In this document: piece by piece, positions 1 through 11,619 of the stretch | Position numbering within the stretch: position 1 is the stretch's first letter | Layout: each line of letters opens with the position of its first letter | Assembly (NCBI GenBank): GCA_051294375.1 | Contig: CM119270.1 | Span: forward strand, 9,673,530 to 9,737,529 | Direction of reading: 5' to 3' | From: Paraspadella gotoi | Taxonomy: Eukaryota; Chaetognatha | Length of the DNA: 64,000 nucleotides | Translations under genes and position numbers: made by a program | The notes under the pieces: generated by a model | What the model was told of the DNA's origin: nothing | The model's input: only the letters and a program-made list of their open reading frames with translations | The model's database searches: none

Positions 1-3000
1 ACAAGACCTGGTTTAAAATGTGCAAAGCGAAAAAATAAAATTTAAGACAATCTAAAATTAAATAATGAAAAATACAAAAACATTAGGGAAATGTTGATGT
101 ATATGTTAGACACTCGGAGCGCGAGGAACGGGAGGAAGACCGAGGATGCCGGGACGAAGATGCTTCCGACTGTCGATTAGGCGACAGGGGGGTTTTATTT
201 TTGTTTTTTTTCGTTCGTGTTGTTGTCATTACTGTAGTCTTTGACGTCGAAGCACTCGCTTGAGCACAGACAGAGTAAGTGGTGCGATAGTGATTGGCAA
301 TGCTACCGCTAGAAAGAAGTTCTCTGGCATTGGTCTTTGAAAATGCTTTTGACATCGTTATTGTGTCGTGTTTTTTCCTTTTTCATTTGTTGTTGGTTGT
401 GATTCTCCTAGTCTTCTCGCTTGTGGGGATTGATCTGGCGTTCTCGCGTGGAGGCTGAGGAGAGAGTGGAGGGAGGAAAAAACGTAAAGGGAGGGGTGGG
501 TCGGGGGGAAAGGTGGGTGGTTGGGAGTGAGAGGGGAGGAGGAGGAGGAGGAGGAACCGAGTTGGGCGAACGCTGCTCGTCTGAATATTTAACGAGTTGT
601 CCGAGTTCTTTCCTGTAGCCGGCTGCACTCGTTTGTAAAAACCGGGCTGGCCGCCCCCCCTTGGCTGGTACAATCGCTGAGATGTCCCTGATTCAACCCA
701 ATGTCTCGTCGGAACCCTACTGCTGGTTTGATGCGGCGATGTTAGCGTTTCCGGTCTAACTGACTTATTGATCGGTGACGATTCACTACACGGTAAGGTC
801 CTTCATATGGTGCTGTAGCAGTGGAAGGGTGAACGCCTGCTCTACCGACGAAAACGTGTTGAGCGGTGTCGAGGGAGATGGAATCGGTTTTTGATGAGAC
901 GGATGTCGCCGTCGCCTGGAGGCGTGCCCTTTGAAAGATTCGAAAGTTGACGTTGTACTGTTGTTGTACAGGCGTGCGTTGTCGAGATTGAAAGGTCGTA
1001 CGACGATCATCCGGGGACGCTAAGCCTATCCCCGCAAGCGCATTGTGCGCCGACTGACTAGGCGCGATCGCATGTCTTGCTTATGCTGAGATCATGGCAA
1101 TTTCCTGAAAACCATTTGTCGCGTATTTATTCTTTGCTAAGGCGAAGAGGCGATCGTTTGAGTTGCCTGTGAAAGCTGATGCTTTATTGATGCTTTAATC
1201 CCCAGTGTTTCATTCAGTTGTCATCCACAAAGCTTGAGTTGAATTGTGTTCCGCCTGTCTGTAGTGGATACAGGACGGTGTATACGCGATACACTTATAT
1301 CTCGAGGCTCAAAAAGCTCAATAGATCGGTTGGAAGTGAGGGTGGTGGAATTTGGGATGCGCCTGCCCATCTTGAAAAACAGTGTGCGTCGATTACTTTT
1401 GCCTCTGTGCATCTAGACAGTCCCTGCCCACTTTAAACATCTTGACTCGCATGTTATTCCAAACAAATTTTTGCGGAGATGGCTTTACTTGTCGCGTCAT
1501 CGCCTGGGTGCCTATCTCAGTATAGAAAGCAACAGAGTTTGAATATTTTTCTTTCGCCATGAATGAGCGGTACGAATAGACGGGCAGGTTTGTTTGAAGG
1601 TTCTGACCTTGCTTCTTTCCTGATTCTTTGGTAATTGGGTCGAGAACTTGTTCTTGAGCATTTTGCTCAAAATTGGTTCAAATATTTAGCGATGCAATTA
1701 CCGCCTGAGTGTCTTCGAGTCGATTAGTTTATCGATTTTCTTTCAGAGTTTCCAGTATTTTTTGAATTCCGTCGTTTTCCATCGATCGTATCCCATTGCG
1801 ATGTAATCTTTTTCTTTCCGCTTTGTCATCGTCCTCGCATCTGAGGCGTCATCATGATATTGACCCTGCTGTAGCTGCCGCTGCGCCGCTGCTGCTACTG
1901 ACGGGGAATCTGTCACCGTAGTGATGCTATCGCTGCTGCTGGCGCTGCTGAGGCTGCTGACTAGGCCATCAATTTTGTCGCTGTCGTCATTATCGACGTC
2001 GTCGACGATCTGGTGTTGATGACGTTATTGACGGTTTGTTGGCGCCGATTTGACGTTTGAGTTTGGCCGGAGAGGCGTCGGCCACAATATTGGCCTTGAC
2101 TCTTTAAATAACCACGTCTGTCTAAACTCAAGCAATCATGAGAGCTGATACAACTGACGAAGGGTCTGAGACTCTGCTTTTTCGAATCGCCGTCACCAGG
2201 GCTTTGGTGATCCGTATACAAGGTAAATGATCACTTCGACCAGTGCCTGATTGGCGGACAGCTTTGAAGGCGCCAAAAAGTCTTACGAACGGAGGCCATA
2301 AGCGTTGGTTTTTGCGAGCTTGGCAGAAAAAGGCCAGAGGCTTCCATCCCTTTGGGCGTCTTTGCTCCAGTACTGCTCCAACGGCCAAATCTGAGGCATC
2401 CGTTGTGATCAAAGTTTGCTCTTGGTTCTAGGATGATGAAGTCATGCGCTTGGATCTGAACGCTGTTCACAGTCGTTTGTCAGTCCAGTTTTTTTGGCTT
2501 GCCACTGAGGGCCTCGTACAAGGGAGCGCATCTGTGGGCGACTCTGGGGATAAACGCCTGTAGTAATTTATCATCCCCAGAAATCTCTGCAGTTCCTTAT
2601 CGTCGGGGTCGAGCAGTTCCTGTAGCTTGAACGCATTCTGGAAGCGGCCTCACTCCGGTGTTATCGCCGCTCCTTCTCTTTCTTCTCCTCCCCTCCACCT
2701 CCTCCCTCACTGACCCAGCCCCAAGTCCCCCACCTCTCCCCACCCACCATCCCCCTTTTACGTTTTTGCTCCCTCCTTCCTCTTCTCTACAGCTTCCACG
2801 CGAGAACGGGTCCGAACGAAGAAGAAAAGAGCAAAAAGAACAACAACAACATGAAAAAGATGGGAATGAGCCAACGATGGACAAACCAGCCACAATAGTA
2901 ATAGCCCAATAGTAATCGACCAGCCTACTCAGTCGACCTCAAAGAGATGTTGAAGAGACAAAAGAAGTTCAATGACAACAACAACATTGACCTAATCGAA

Positions 3001-3470
3001 GTTGAGCTTCTTCTCCGGCATCTCGGTTCTTCCTTTCCCGTCTCGTGCTCCAACTGTCATTGTTACACTTATTATATAAAGTATTTATGTATTTGGTATT
3101 TTTTTGATTTGTAATTTTGGTATTTTTCATTTTGAAACGTTTTTGCATGTTTAAACCGTACAGAGACTGGTTGTGAATATATTGTATTTAGTAGCATTAC
3201 TATATTATTTATCAACATTCTGTTCATCACTCGAGATAGACGACAACAATTATTTTGTTCTAATATTAAGACCATATATTATAACAGGGGGCATGGAGCC
3301 GCTCGAGTGAATCAAATCTATTACAGAAATAATTTCCACTATGCTGACATCTACTGAAGCTCTGGACGACCTGATACACTCAGAGTCCAGACGGCCCTGA
3401 TTCTCAGAGAATCTAAACCTATTAAACTTTAAAACAAATGGGCCAAGCAGCTTTGGTGAACGAGCAACTG
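1..3470 (-). mobile_element. Ty3/Gypsy-derived repeat unit 1 (left-truncated by window)
   Basis: First of three ~3.7 kb units that share landmarks in the same order. The start block containing GGTTTAAAATGTGCA lies at about 10, 3,770 and 7,460. The GGTAAGGTCCTTCATAT block lies at about 791, 4,465 and 8,198. The GATGCTATCGCTGCTGCTGG block lies at about 1,921, 5,536 and 9,519. Reading leftward on the minus strand, the unit holds the tail of reverse transcriptase, RNase H, a linker, integrase pieces and then a noncoding terminal segment. Its right part (2,656-3,470) is an inverted copy of that terminal segment. I infer a dead retroelement rearrangement; the terminal segment may be an LTR, but I did not identify a primer-binding site or polypurine tract. 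Confidence 0.7.
780..2655 (-). pseudogene. Gypsy pol remnant 1: RT tail, RNase H, integrase
   Basis: Broken polyprotein read on the minus strand in several frames. About 2,480-2,655 carries the end of reverse transcriptase (a GMRPLPE-like stretch follows in the sister copies). About 2,130-2,460 carries RNase H, recognisable by TTDASDLAVGAVLEQ, the usual TDAS-x-x-x-GAVL opening of Gypsy RNase H. About 790-900 carries the integrase C-terminal region, weakly matching the YEGPYRVV motif that is clear in the copy near 10,000. Frameshifts occur every few tens of bases, so nothing here can be translated as one protein. Gag and protease are absent. Confidence 0.7.
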
Positions 3471-4290
3471 TTTTAAGAAAAACAAAAGATTCCAAATCGC
3501 ATTTAAGCCTTAAATAAAACAAAATCACTGGAGAATCAGGGGCGTCTGAGTGGCCCAGAGCTGTAGCTCGAGTCCTCAGAATTGAGTTGATTGGTTCAAA
3601 TCCACCATGGATGAATTAGTTCTATAAAAGATCTATTCGCTCAAGTGGCCACATGCCCCCCTGTGTAATATATGGTTAATATCATTAAAACAAAAATGTT
3701 GTCGTCCATCTTGTGTGACTGAAAGTATGTTGATAATAAATATATTGAAAATATATAATATATACAAAGACCGGTTTAAAATGTGCACGAAAATAAAATT
3801 TCACAAAATCTTAAAATTGAAAAATTGAAAAATAAAAAAACATTATGTAACAATGTAATATTGACAGTCGGAGCGAGGAGACGGAGGAGACCGAGGATGC
3901 CGGGACGAAGATGCTCCGACTGTCGATAAGTCGACAGGGGGTTTTATTTTTGTTTTTTTCGTCGTTGTTGTTGTTCATTCTGTATTTGACGTGAAGCATC
4001 TCTTGAGCACGACAGAGTAAGGTCGATTAGTGATGGCATCCTGCTAGAAAAAGTTCTCTGGCATGGGTTTTGAATCTTTGATCGTTTGTTCGTTTTTCCT
4101 TTTTCGTTGTTGTTGTTGTGATCTCCTCTTCTCGCATTATGGGTTGACTCGTCTCGGTGGAGGCTGGGAGAGAGGGAGGAGGAAAAACGTAAGGGAGGAG
4201 GGTGGTCGGGGGAAGGTGGGGTATTGGGAGTGAAGGGGGAAGGAGGAGAGGAGAACGGTTTGGGCGACGCTGCGTTGAATATTTAACGAG
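2656..4290. repeat. Large imperfect palindrome at unit 1/2 junction
   Basis: The segment 2,656-3,240 is the inverted, indel-rich counterpart of 3,725-4,290 (and of 1-640). For example, the (C/T)-rich block at 2,680-2,810 ending in CTTCCACGCGAGA pairs with the purine-rich block at 4,155-4,260, and TTTGCATGTTTAAACCG at about 3,145 pairs with GGTTTAAAATGTGCAC at about 3,772. Symmetry continues inward: GGGGGCATGGAGCCGCTCGAG at about 3,287 mirrors 3,635-3,660, which puts the centre near 3,470. The inner part contains GGTTCAAATCC (about 3,595), a tRNA B-box-like sequence. Confidence 0.75.
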
Positions 4291-7127
4291 TTTGTCGAGT
4301 TCTTTCTGCGGCGTCCTTGGTTTGGGCCGCTGGCGGCCTGCTGGGCATCGCTGTGGATGTCCCTGATCAACTCCAATGTCTCGTCGAAACCCACGCTGGT
4401 TTGATGCGGGCGATGTTTAGCGTTCGCGGCTTACTTGGGATTTTGATGGTGACGATTCACTACACGGTAAGGTCCTTCATATAGGTGCGTAAGTGGAGGG
4501 TGAACGCCTTGCTGCCTGACGAAAACGTGTTGAGCGTGTCGGGAGATGGATAACGGGTTTTTGATGAGCGGATGTCGCCGTCGGCTGGAGGCGTGCCACT
4601 TTGACTAAGATTCGAAAGTTGACGTTGTCACTGTTTGTAAGGCTGCGATTGTCCGAGTTGAAAAGTCGTCGACGATGCATCCGGGACGCTAAAGCCTTCC
4701 CGAGGACCATGTCCGCGCTGACGCGCCGATGTCTTCTTATCGCTAGAGAGTCATTCGGCAATTTCCAAACCATTTTGTCTCGATTTTTCTTTGCTAAGGC
4801 GATGACGCGCTTCTTGGTGCCTGTGAAACTGATGCTTTATGAGCTTTACCCCCAGTGTTTCATCAGTTGTCTCACAAGCTGAGTTGAATGTGTTCCCTGT
4901 CTGTAGTGATACAGACGGTGTACCGAATACACTATCCACTCGAGGTCAAAGCGTCTAATGATCGTTGAAGTGAGGGTGTTGGGATCTGGGATGGCAGCGC
5001 ATCTTGAAAACGTGGCGCATACTTTTGCCCTCTGGCAATCTAGGACAGTCCCTGGCCCCATTTGAAACATCTTGGACGCCTGTTATTCCAAAAAATTTTG
5101 CGGAGATGGCTTTTCTGTCGCGCCAGGCCTGGGGTGCCCTAATCCATGTATAACGTGGAATATTTTCTTCGCCATGACGCCGGTACGAATAGACGGGAGG
5201 TTTTGTTTGAAGGTCTACTTGCTCTTCCGTGATTCTTGGTAATCTGGGCGAGAACTTGTTCTTAGCCATTTGCTCAAAATTGTTTCGAAACTATTTAGCG
5301 ATGCAATTACCGCCTGAGTGTCTTCGCGTCGATTTAGTATCGATTTTTTCTTTTCCGAGTTTTCCCAGATTTTTTTGAATTCGCGTTTTCCATCGATCGT
5401 ATCCATTGCCGATGTTAAATTCTCTTTCTTTCCGCGTTGTCACGTCCGTAATCTGGGCGTCACATTGATATTGACCCTGCGTAGCTGCGGCTGGGCGCGG
5501 CCTGCTGTACTGACGGGTGAATCGTTCAACCGTTATGATGCTATCGCTGCTGCTGGCGCTGCTGAGGCTGTTGACAAGGCCATTCATTTGTCGCTGTCGT
5601 CATATCGACGTCGTCGACGATCTGGTGTTTGAGACTGTTATTGACGCGTTTTGTGGCGCCGAATTTTGACGTTGAGTTGGCCGGCGAGAGGGGCGTCGGC
5701 CACAATATTGGCCTTACTCTTTAATACGCACGTCTGTCTAACTCAGCAATCACTGGAGACTGATACGATGACGAACGGTCTGAGACTCTGCTTTCTTTCG
5801 AATCGCCGTCACCAGCTTTGGTGATCCGTATACAAGGTAAATGATCTACTTCGACCCAGTGCCTGATATGGCGGAAGCTTTGAAGCGCCAAAAAGTTCTT
5901 TATCGAATGGAGGCATAAGCGTTGGTTTTTGGCGAGCTTGGCCAAGAAAAAGGCAGAGGCTTCCAATTTTTGGGCGTCTTTTGCTCAGTACTGCTCCAAC
6001 GGCCAAATCTGAGGCATCCGTTGTGATGCAAGTTTTGCTCCGGTTCTAGGATGATGAAGTCATGCCGCTTGGTCTGAAACGCTTGTTCACAGTCGTTTGT
6101 CCAGTCCAGGTTTTTGCTTGCCACTGAGGCCTCGTACAAGGGTCGCATCTGTGGGCGACTCTGGGATAAAACGCTGTATAATTTATTATCCCCAGAAATC
6201 TCTGCAGTTCCTTATCGTCGTGGGTCGAGCAGTTTCCTGTAGCATTTGAACGCATTCGGAAGCGGCCTCACTCCGTTGTTATCGCCCGCTCCTTTCTCTT
6301 TCTTCTCCTCCTCCTCCACCTCCTCCCTCACTGACCCAGCCCCAAGCCCCCACCCCTCCCCCACCCACCATCCCCTTTTACGTTTTTTGCTCCCTCCTCC
6401 TCTTCTCTACAGCTTCCACGCGAGACGGTCCGAACGAAGAAGAAAAGAGCAAAAGAACAACAACAACAATGAAAAAGATGGAATGAGCCAACGATGACAA
6501 CAAGCCACAATAGTATAGCCCAATAATAATCGACCAGCCTACTCAGTCGACCTCAAAGAGATGTTGAAGAGACAAAAGAAGTTCAATGACAACACAACAT
6601 TGAATAAATAAAACCCCCCTGTTTGACCTAATCGACAGTTGGAGCTTCTTCTCCGGCATCCTCGTTTCCTCCGTCTCCGTGCTCAACTGTCAATTGTACA
6701 CTATTATATAAGATTTTATGTATTTGGTATTTTTGAATTTTTGTATTTTTGTATTTTTCATTTTTGAAACGTTTTGCATGTTTAAAACGGTACAGAGACC
6801 TGGTTGTGAATATTATTGTATTTAGTAGATCACTATATTATTTATCAACATCTGTCATCATCGCGATAGACGACAACATGAGTCTTATAGTTTACTATTG
6901 AGAACTGCTACATGACGTCAATACTGCATAGTGGTCTGCAACGTTCGATAGTGAATCAAACTATTAACCAGAATTATTCCTCCACTTATGATCGAACCAT
7001 CGAAACTTCAAGCTCTGGACGGACCGTGGTTAACAAACTCCAGAAGCCACCAGACGCCCTGATTCTCAAGAATCTAACCTAATTTTAAAACTTTAAAAAC
7101 AAATGGCGCCAAACTTTTTGGTGTAGT
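3471..7127 (-). mobile_element. Ty3/Gypsy-derived repeat unit 2
   Basis: Second copy of the unit, bounded by palindrome centres near 3,470 and 7,127. It has the same order as unit 1: terminal segment (3,770-4,300), integrase C-terminal part, integrase core and zinc-binding part, linker, RNase H, RT tail, then an inverted terminal segment (6,276-7,127). It differs from unit 1 mainly by one- or two-base insertions and deletions rather than substitutions. Confidence 0.7.
4395..6275 (-). pseudogene. Gypsy pol remnant 2: RT tail, RNase H, integrase
   Basis: The most legible pol remnant of the array. About 6,050-6,250 reads as the end of RT with RFLGIINY. About 5,720-6,010 reads as RNase H, ending in LYTDHQS, the usual end-of-RNase-H signature. 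About 4,960-5,270 contains the integrase zinc-binding region and ARDCPR, like the ARDCPxCQRAK hallmark of Gypsy integrases. About 4,480-4,530 carries the integrase C-terminal region. Many frameshifts make it nonfunctional. Confidence 0.7.
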
Positions 7128-7985
7128 GTTGGGTTAAACAGAAAGGGAACTGTTTTAAGAAAAACAAAGATCCCAAAATCGAGATTTAAACTTTAAATAA
7201 AAACAAAATCACTGAGAAATCAGGGCCGTCTGAGTGCCCAGAGCTGTAGCTCGAGTCACTCAGACCTTGATTTGATGGTGTCAAATCCAACCATTGGATG
7301 ATTAGTTCTGTAAAGAAATCTGATTCGCTCAAGGTGCACATTGCCCCCTGTATGTAAGTTGTTAATATATTTAAACAAATTGTTTCGTCCATTTGTGTGA
7401 CTGAAGTTAGTTGATAATAAATATATTGAATTACCTATACGTAATATATACACGATCCGGTTTTTAAAATGTGCACCGAAAAATAAATCATAACTTAAAA
7501 TTGAAAAATTGGCAAATACATAAAACATTATGGGTAACGCATGAAATTGACGTCGGACGCGAGGAGACGGAGGAAGACCAGAGCAGATTGCCGGGACGAA
7601 GATGCTTCCTGCTGTCGATATAGGTCGAAGGGGGGTTTTGCCTCCCTGCATTTTTTGTTTTTTTCGTCTTGTCTGTTGTTCACGTCATCTGTATTTGACG
7701 TCGAAGCATCTCCTTAGCACGGACAGGGAGTAAGTGGGGTCGATTAGTGATTTGGCATCTGCTAGAAAGTTCGCTGGCATTGGTTTGAAAATCTTTGATC
7801 GTTTGTTCGTTTTTCCTTTTTCGTTGTTGTTGTTGTGATTCTCTCTTCTCGCTCTGGGGATTGACTGTCTTCGCGTGGAGGCTGAGAGAGAGGAGGGGAG
7901 AAAAAACACGTAAAGGGAGGAGGGTGGGTCCGGGGACAAGGTGGTGGTGGGATGGTCTTTGAGAGGGAAGGAGGAGGAGGAGGAA
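6276..7985. repeat. Large imperfect palindrome at unit 2/3 junction
   Basis: Same arrangement as at 2,656-4,290. ATAAAACCCCCCTGT at about 6,606 and the following TCGACAGTTGGAGC pair with 7,550-7,640, and the pyrimidine block 6,300-6,430 pairs with the purine block 7,870-7,985. The centre is near 7,127. The two junctions are themselves homologous, so they come from one event that was later copied, or from one repeated assembly artefact. Confidence 0.7.
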
Positions 7986-9826
7986 CCGGTTGGGGACGCT
8001 GCTCGTTGAATATTTAAACGATTGTCGAGTCTCTTCTCGCGTCCTTGTTTGTAGGGCGGGCTGGCGGCCAGCTGGGCTCGCTGAGGATGTCGCTGATCAA
8101 CTCAATGTTCTCGTCGGAAACCACGCATGGTTTGATGCGGGCGAGTTTAGCGTTTCGCGGGCTTTACTGGATTTTTGGATGGTGACGATTCACTCACGTA
8201 AGGTCCTTCATATGGTGCTGGAATTGTGGAGGTGAAACGCCTGCTCGCCTGAGCGAAAACGTGGATAACGGGGTTTTGATTGAGCGGATGTCGCCGTCGG
8301 CGGAGGCGTTGCCACTTTGACTAAGATTCGAAAGTTGACGTTGTCACTGTTGTGTAAGGCTGCGTTGTCGAGTTTGAAAGTCGTCGACGATGCATCCGGC
8401 GCTAAAGCCTTCCCCGAAGACCATGTGCGCCGCTGACGCGCCGATGTCTTCTTATCCTACGAAGGTCATCGGCATATTTCCTCAAATCCATTTGTTCTGA
8501 TTATTCCTTTGCTAAGGCGGGATTGAGCGAATTCTTTGAGTGCCTTGTTGAAACCTGATCTATATGATGCCTTTTATCTCCCTAGGCTCTTTTCAATCAG
8601 TTGTCCCACCATAAAAGCTGAGTTTGCAATGTTTCCCCTGTCTGTCATAGTGATCATCACTATCCTAGATTTGAACCAGACGGCCCTAAATCGTACGAAT
8701 ACACTCTACATATGCTCATCGAGGGCTACCATCTACAGTCGTTCTTAAGCTCGCTCGCATACTCAGTTCTGCGACCGGTGTAGGGTCCACATTGATTGGC
8801 AGCTCTAGGCCCAGCCGGCCATTCTTGACAACGGTGGCCGCTCCTCATTACAACCTTTTCCGATCCCTTACTGGCTCAATCATCAACACTGGTCCCTGCG
8901 AATCCACTTTGAGTAGCATATCCTGACGTCTGTTATTCCAAAACAATTTGCGGACGATGGCCTTTTGCTTCTGACTCATCCATCGGCTGGGTCGCCAGAT
9001 AATTCCTGTTATCAACGTTGAATATTTTTCTTACGCTCACACTGACCTGCACGCTAATCGACGCTACATTGAATGCACGAGTGTGCAGGTTCTCGTTTGC
9101 ATATAGTTGCACCTCTTCTTCTCCGCGATTCCTCTGGGTTAATCGTTGGGCGCCTTGGTCATTGACGCCATTTCGCTCAAATTGTTTCGAAACTATTTAG
9201 CGATACTCGCTGTCAACCACTGCCTTTACCCTCGCCTGTACGTGATCATCGAGCTCGTATTGTACTATTCTTTATCCGATATTTAGTTCTTATTCCTCGA
9301 GTTTTCCCGATCTTTCTGAAATTCTCGTCTGACTTTTTCGATGAAGGTTCGTTATCCCATTGCCGATAGCTCAAATTCTCTTCTTTCGCGTAGCATCGTC
9401 TCTCTGTCGACATGCTGTAAGTCCGCTCTATCAGTTGTATATGAACATCCTTGGATAGTCAGCTGCCGCTGGTCGCGCTAGTGACTCCAGACCGTTGATC
9501 ATCTGTCTGCCGTTTAGTGATGCTATCGCTGCTGCTGGCCTGCTGAGGCTGCTGCCGAGGCATCAATTTTGTCACTGTCGTCCTTTTATCGAACGTCATC
9601 GACGATTTGTGTTTGATGACGTTTATGACGTTTTGTGGTGGCGCCGAATGACGTTGAGTTTGGCCGCGAAAGGGCGCGGCCACAATATTGCCCTTACTCT
9701 TTCAATAACGCACGTCTGTCTTAAACTCAGCAATCACTGAGAGCTTGATACGACTGCCACCGGGGAACGGTCTGAGACTACTGCTTTCTTTCGATCGCCG
9801 TCACCAGGCTTTGGTGATCCGTATAC
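7128..9826 (-). mobile_element. Ty3/Gypsy-derived repeat unit 3, cut by a gap
   Basis: Third copy of the unit. The terminal segment (7,455-8,040) and an integrase C-terminal remnant (about 8,100-8,240) are clear. The stretch from about 8,460 to 9,460 is much more divergent from units 1 and 2 than the rest. The RNase H linker (9,520-9,730) is again close to the other copies. The sequence then runs into the 100-base gap in the middle of RNase H (GTGATCCGTATAC). I see no usable reading frame. Confidence 0.65.
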
Positions 9827-9926
9827 NNNNNNNNNNNNNNNNNNNNNNNNNNNNNNNNNNNNNNNNNNNNNNNNNNNNNNNNNNNNNNNNNNNNNNNNNN
9901 NNNNNNNNNNNNNNNNNNNNNNNNNN
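9827..9926. other. Assembly gap, 100 N
   Basis: Exactly 100 unknown bases, which suggests a placeholder of unspecified length. It separates an indel-rich Gypsy copy on the left from a cleaner, internally deleted copy on the right. Confidence 0.95.
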
Positions 9927-11005
9927 GCGCGTTGAATATTTGAACGAGTTGTCCGAGTTGTTTCTGACGGCGTCCTCGTCGAAAACCCATGCTGGTTTGA
10001 CGCAGGCGATGTTTAGCGTTTCGCGGCCTTTACTTGGGATTTTGATGGTGACGTTGTGATTCACTACACGGTAAGGTCCTTCATATGACGAAAACGTGTT
10101 GAGCGGTGTCGAGATTGGTCGGGAGATGCCACTGAGGGCCTTGTACAAGGGAGCGCATCTGTGGGCGACTCTGGGGATGAAACGCCTGTTCCTTTATCAT
10201 CGTGGGTCGAGCTGTTTCCTGTAGCGTTTGAACGCGTTCTGGAAGCGGCCTCATTCCGTTCTTATCGACTAAGAACCCTAGGAACTCCAGAGAGTCCTGG
10301 CCCAACAGACACTTTTTCGTGTTTACCACGAGACCATTTGCATCGAGGGCCTTGAAAATGCGGTCAAGATCCTGAAGATGTTCTTCTGGCGTTGTCAAGG
10401 CGACGAGGATATCGTCGAGGTAAACAAAAGTATGGGGTATGTCTCCCAGGACTTCGTCCATAAGTCCGGCGTTTTTGAGGCCGAACGGACAGCGGGGAAA
10501 AACATACAACCCAAAAGGCGTAATGACGGCGGTTTTTTTCAAGTCTTCTGGATTCAGAGGGATTTGGTGATATCCATTTAATAGATCTATTTTAGAAAAA
10601 ATAGTCTTTCCTTCCAACTGTGAATTAAAGTCGGTTAACAACTTCACTGGGTATCTGTCGTCGCAGCACCGCCAACCCCGTCTGGTTTTGAAACTACATG
10701 CAGCGGCAAGGACCATTCGGATTTTCCTCGCTTGGCGACGGCCAGCTTCTCCGGATCGAGGCGGCGGACCTGTGCTTGACAAGGCCTTTCTTCCGTTGGT
10801 ATCGAGTGTGTAACCCCGTGCTTGGGTTCCTTCAACTCGAAGGTTGGCGTCGATAATGATGGATAAGACTCGAGGAGTTTATAATTTCGTTCTCCTTGCC
10901 GATCTACAAAACTGACATGTGACGAGGGTTCTGACGCGGTGGACGCCGCGATGGTCGAGTAGTCGCGGAGGTCGAGCAACAAACCATCTCGATGATTTGG
11001 AGCCA
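9927..11005 (-). pseudogene. Internally deleted Gypsy pol copy: RT joined to integrase C-terminus
   Basis: On the minus strand, about 10,982-10,690 reads as the lead-in to reverse transcriptase (KHGVTHSIPTEERPC, then RRLDPEKLAVAK and SEWSLPLHVV). About 10,670-10,200 reads as the RT palm, with DLLNGYHQIPL and the catalytic box FVYLDDILVA. Short stretches normally present in Gypsy RT are missing around 10,730, 10,670 and 10,490, and a frameshift lies near 10,670. After the RT tail the sequence jumps to ALSG and then straight to the integrase C-terminal motif YEGPYRVVNH, so most of RNase H and integrase is deleted. This is a dead copy. Gag and protease are not seen to its right. Confidence 0.8.
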
Positions 11006-11136
11006 GTCATAATTAATCATAATTCGATGTTCTGACATGATATAAGTTAGTGCCCGACAATATTGAGGGGGCGGACCGACGGACCGACAAAGTGAATTAT
11101 AGAGTCGGGATCTGCTGATAAGCAGATCCGACTAAA
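11006..11136 (+). mobile_element. Hairpin-ended repeat family 1 (HINE-like), 3' fragment A
   Basis: Contains the family's conserved 3' end: CATAATTCGATGTTCTGACATG, GGGGGCGGACCGACGGACCGAC, AAAGTGAATTATAGAGTC, then the terminal hairpin GTCGGGATCTGC-TGATAA-GCAGATCCGAC (about 11,103-11,133) followed by TAAAA. The body of the element is missing, and the fragment abuts the truncated Gypsy copy. Confidence 0.75.
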
Positions 11137-11444
11137 AACTATTCTGCTTAATCACCTAACACAACGAAAAGAAAGATAAAACACAAAGTAAATAATTAAA
11201 ATAGTTTATAAAATAGTAATTAAAATTAAAAACACCACATTTTATATTTAAATATTTAATCATTTTTAAAACTCTTTTTGAAAATTTTACAATTTTAAAA
11301 ACCTAATGTTTCAAAATTTACCTTGTAAAATTTATAAATTTTTACAATCTTACTATTTCGTTATCATCCCAGGAAATGAACAAGTCATTTGTCTCATCAG
11401 ATCCATTTTTCAGTTTTACATTTCTTTCTATTCTAGAATTTTAC
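11137..11444. other. AT-rich intron sequence, nothing recognised
   Basis: Sequence downstream (on the minus strand) of the last visible dynein exon. It is A/T-rich with no open frame that continues the stalk, so the next dynein exon must lie beyond the Gypsy array, outside the window. Confidence 0.5.
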
Positions 11445-11619
11445 CGTTTGACGTTCAAGAGCGTCATCGTCTCCGACAGCTGATCCTCGGCCTCCTTGAG
11501 ACGCGCCTTCTTCGGGGCGACGACCTTGGCCACTCGGTCGTAGATCTCCATGGCGATCACCCACTTGCAGAGCCCCTCCGCAGCCGACGAGGCTTTCGAG
11601 ATTTTCACAGGGTCAAACT
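11445..11619 (-). CDS. Dynein heavy chain exon: end of microtubule-binding domain, start of CC2
   Basis: 175 nt, entered in phase 1 (the first two bases AG complete a Glu codon) and left in phase 2. Acceptor is tttgtgCAG|AG and donor CG|GTAAAA. It encodes FDPVKISKASSAAEGLCKW, the last helix of the stalk tip, then VAPKKARLKEAEDQL, the start of the returning coiled-coil arm. The motif AAEGLCKWV followed by YDRVAKVVAPK is a strong family signature. The next exon is not in the window. Confidence 0.92.

Noticed and set aside
3538-3625. Possible tRNA gene in the palindrome centre (GGTTCAAATCC B-box-like)
   Set aside because: No consistent acceptor stem or anticodon arm could be formed, and the same stretch in the sister junction (about 7,222-7,300) is altered.
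1-7127. Palindromes explained by a missed sequencing adapter in a single long read
   Set aside because: A missed adapter would mirror the pol part as well; here symmetry stops at the edge of the terminal segment, although other assembly errors remain possible.
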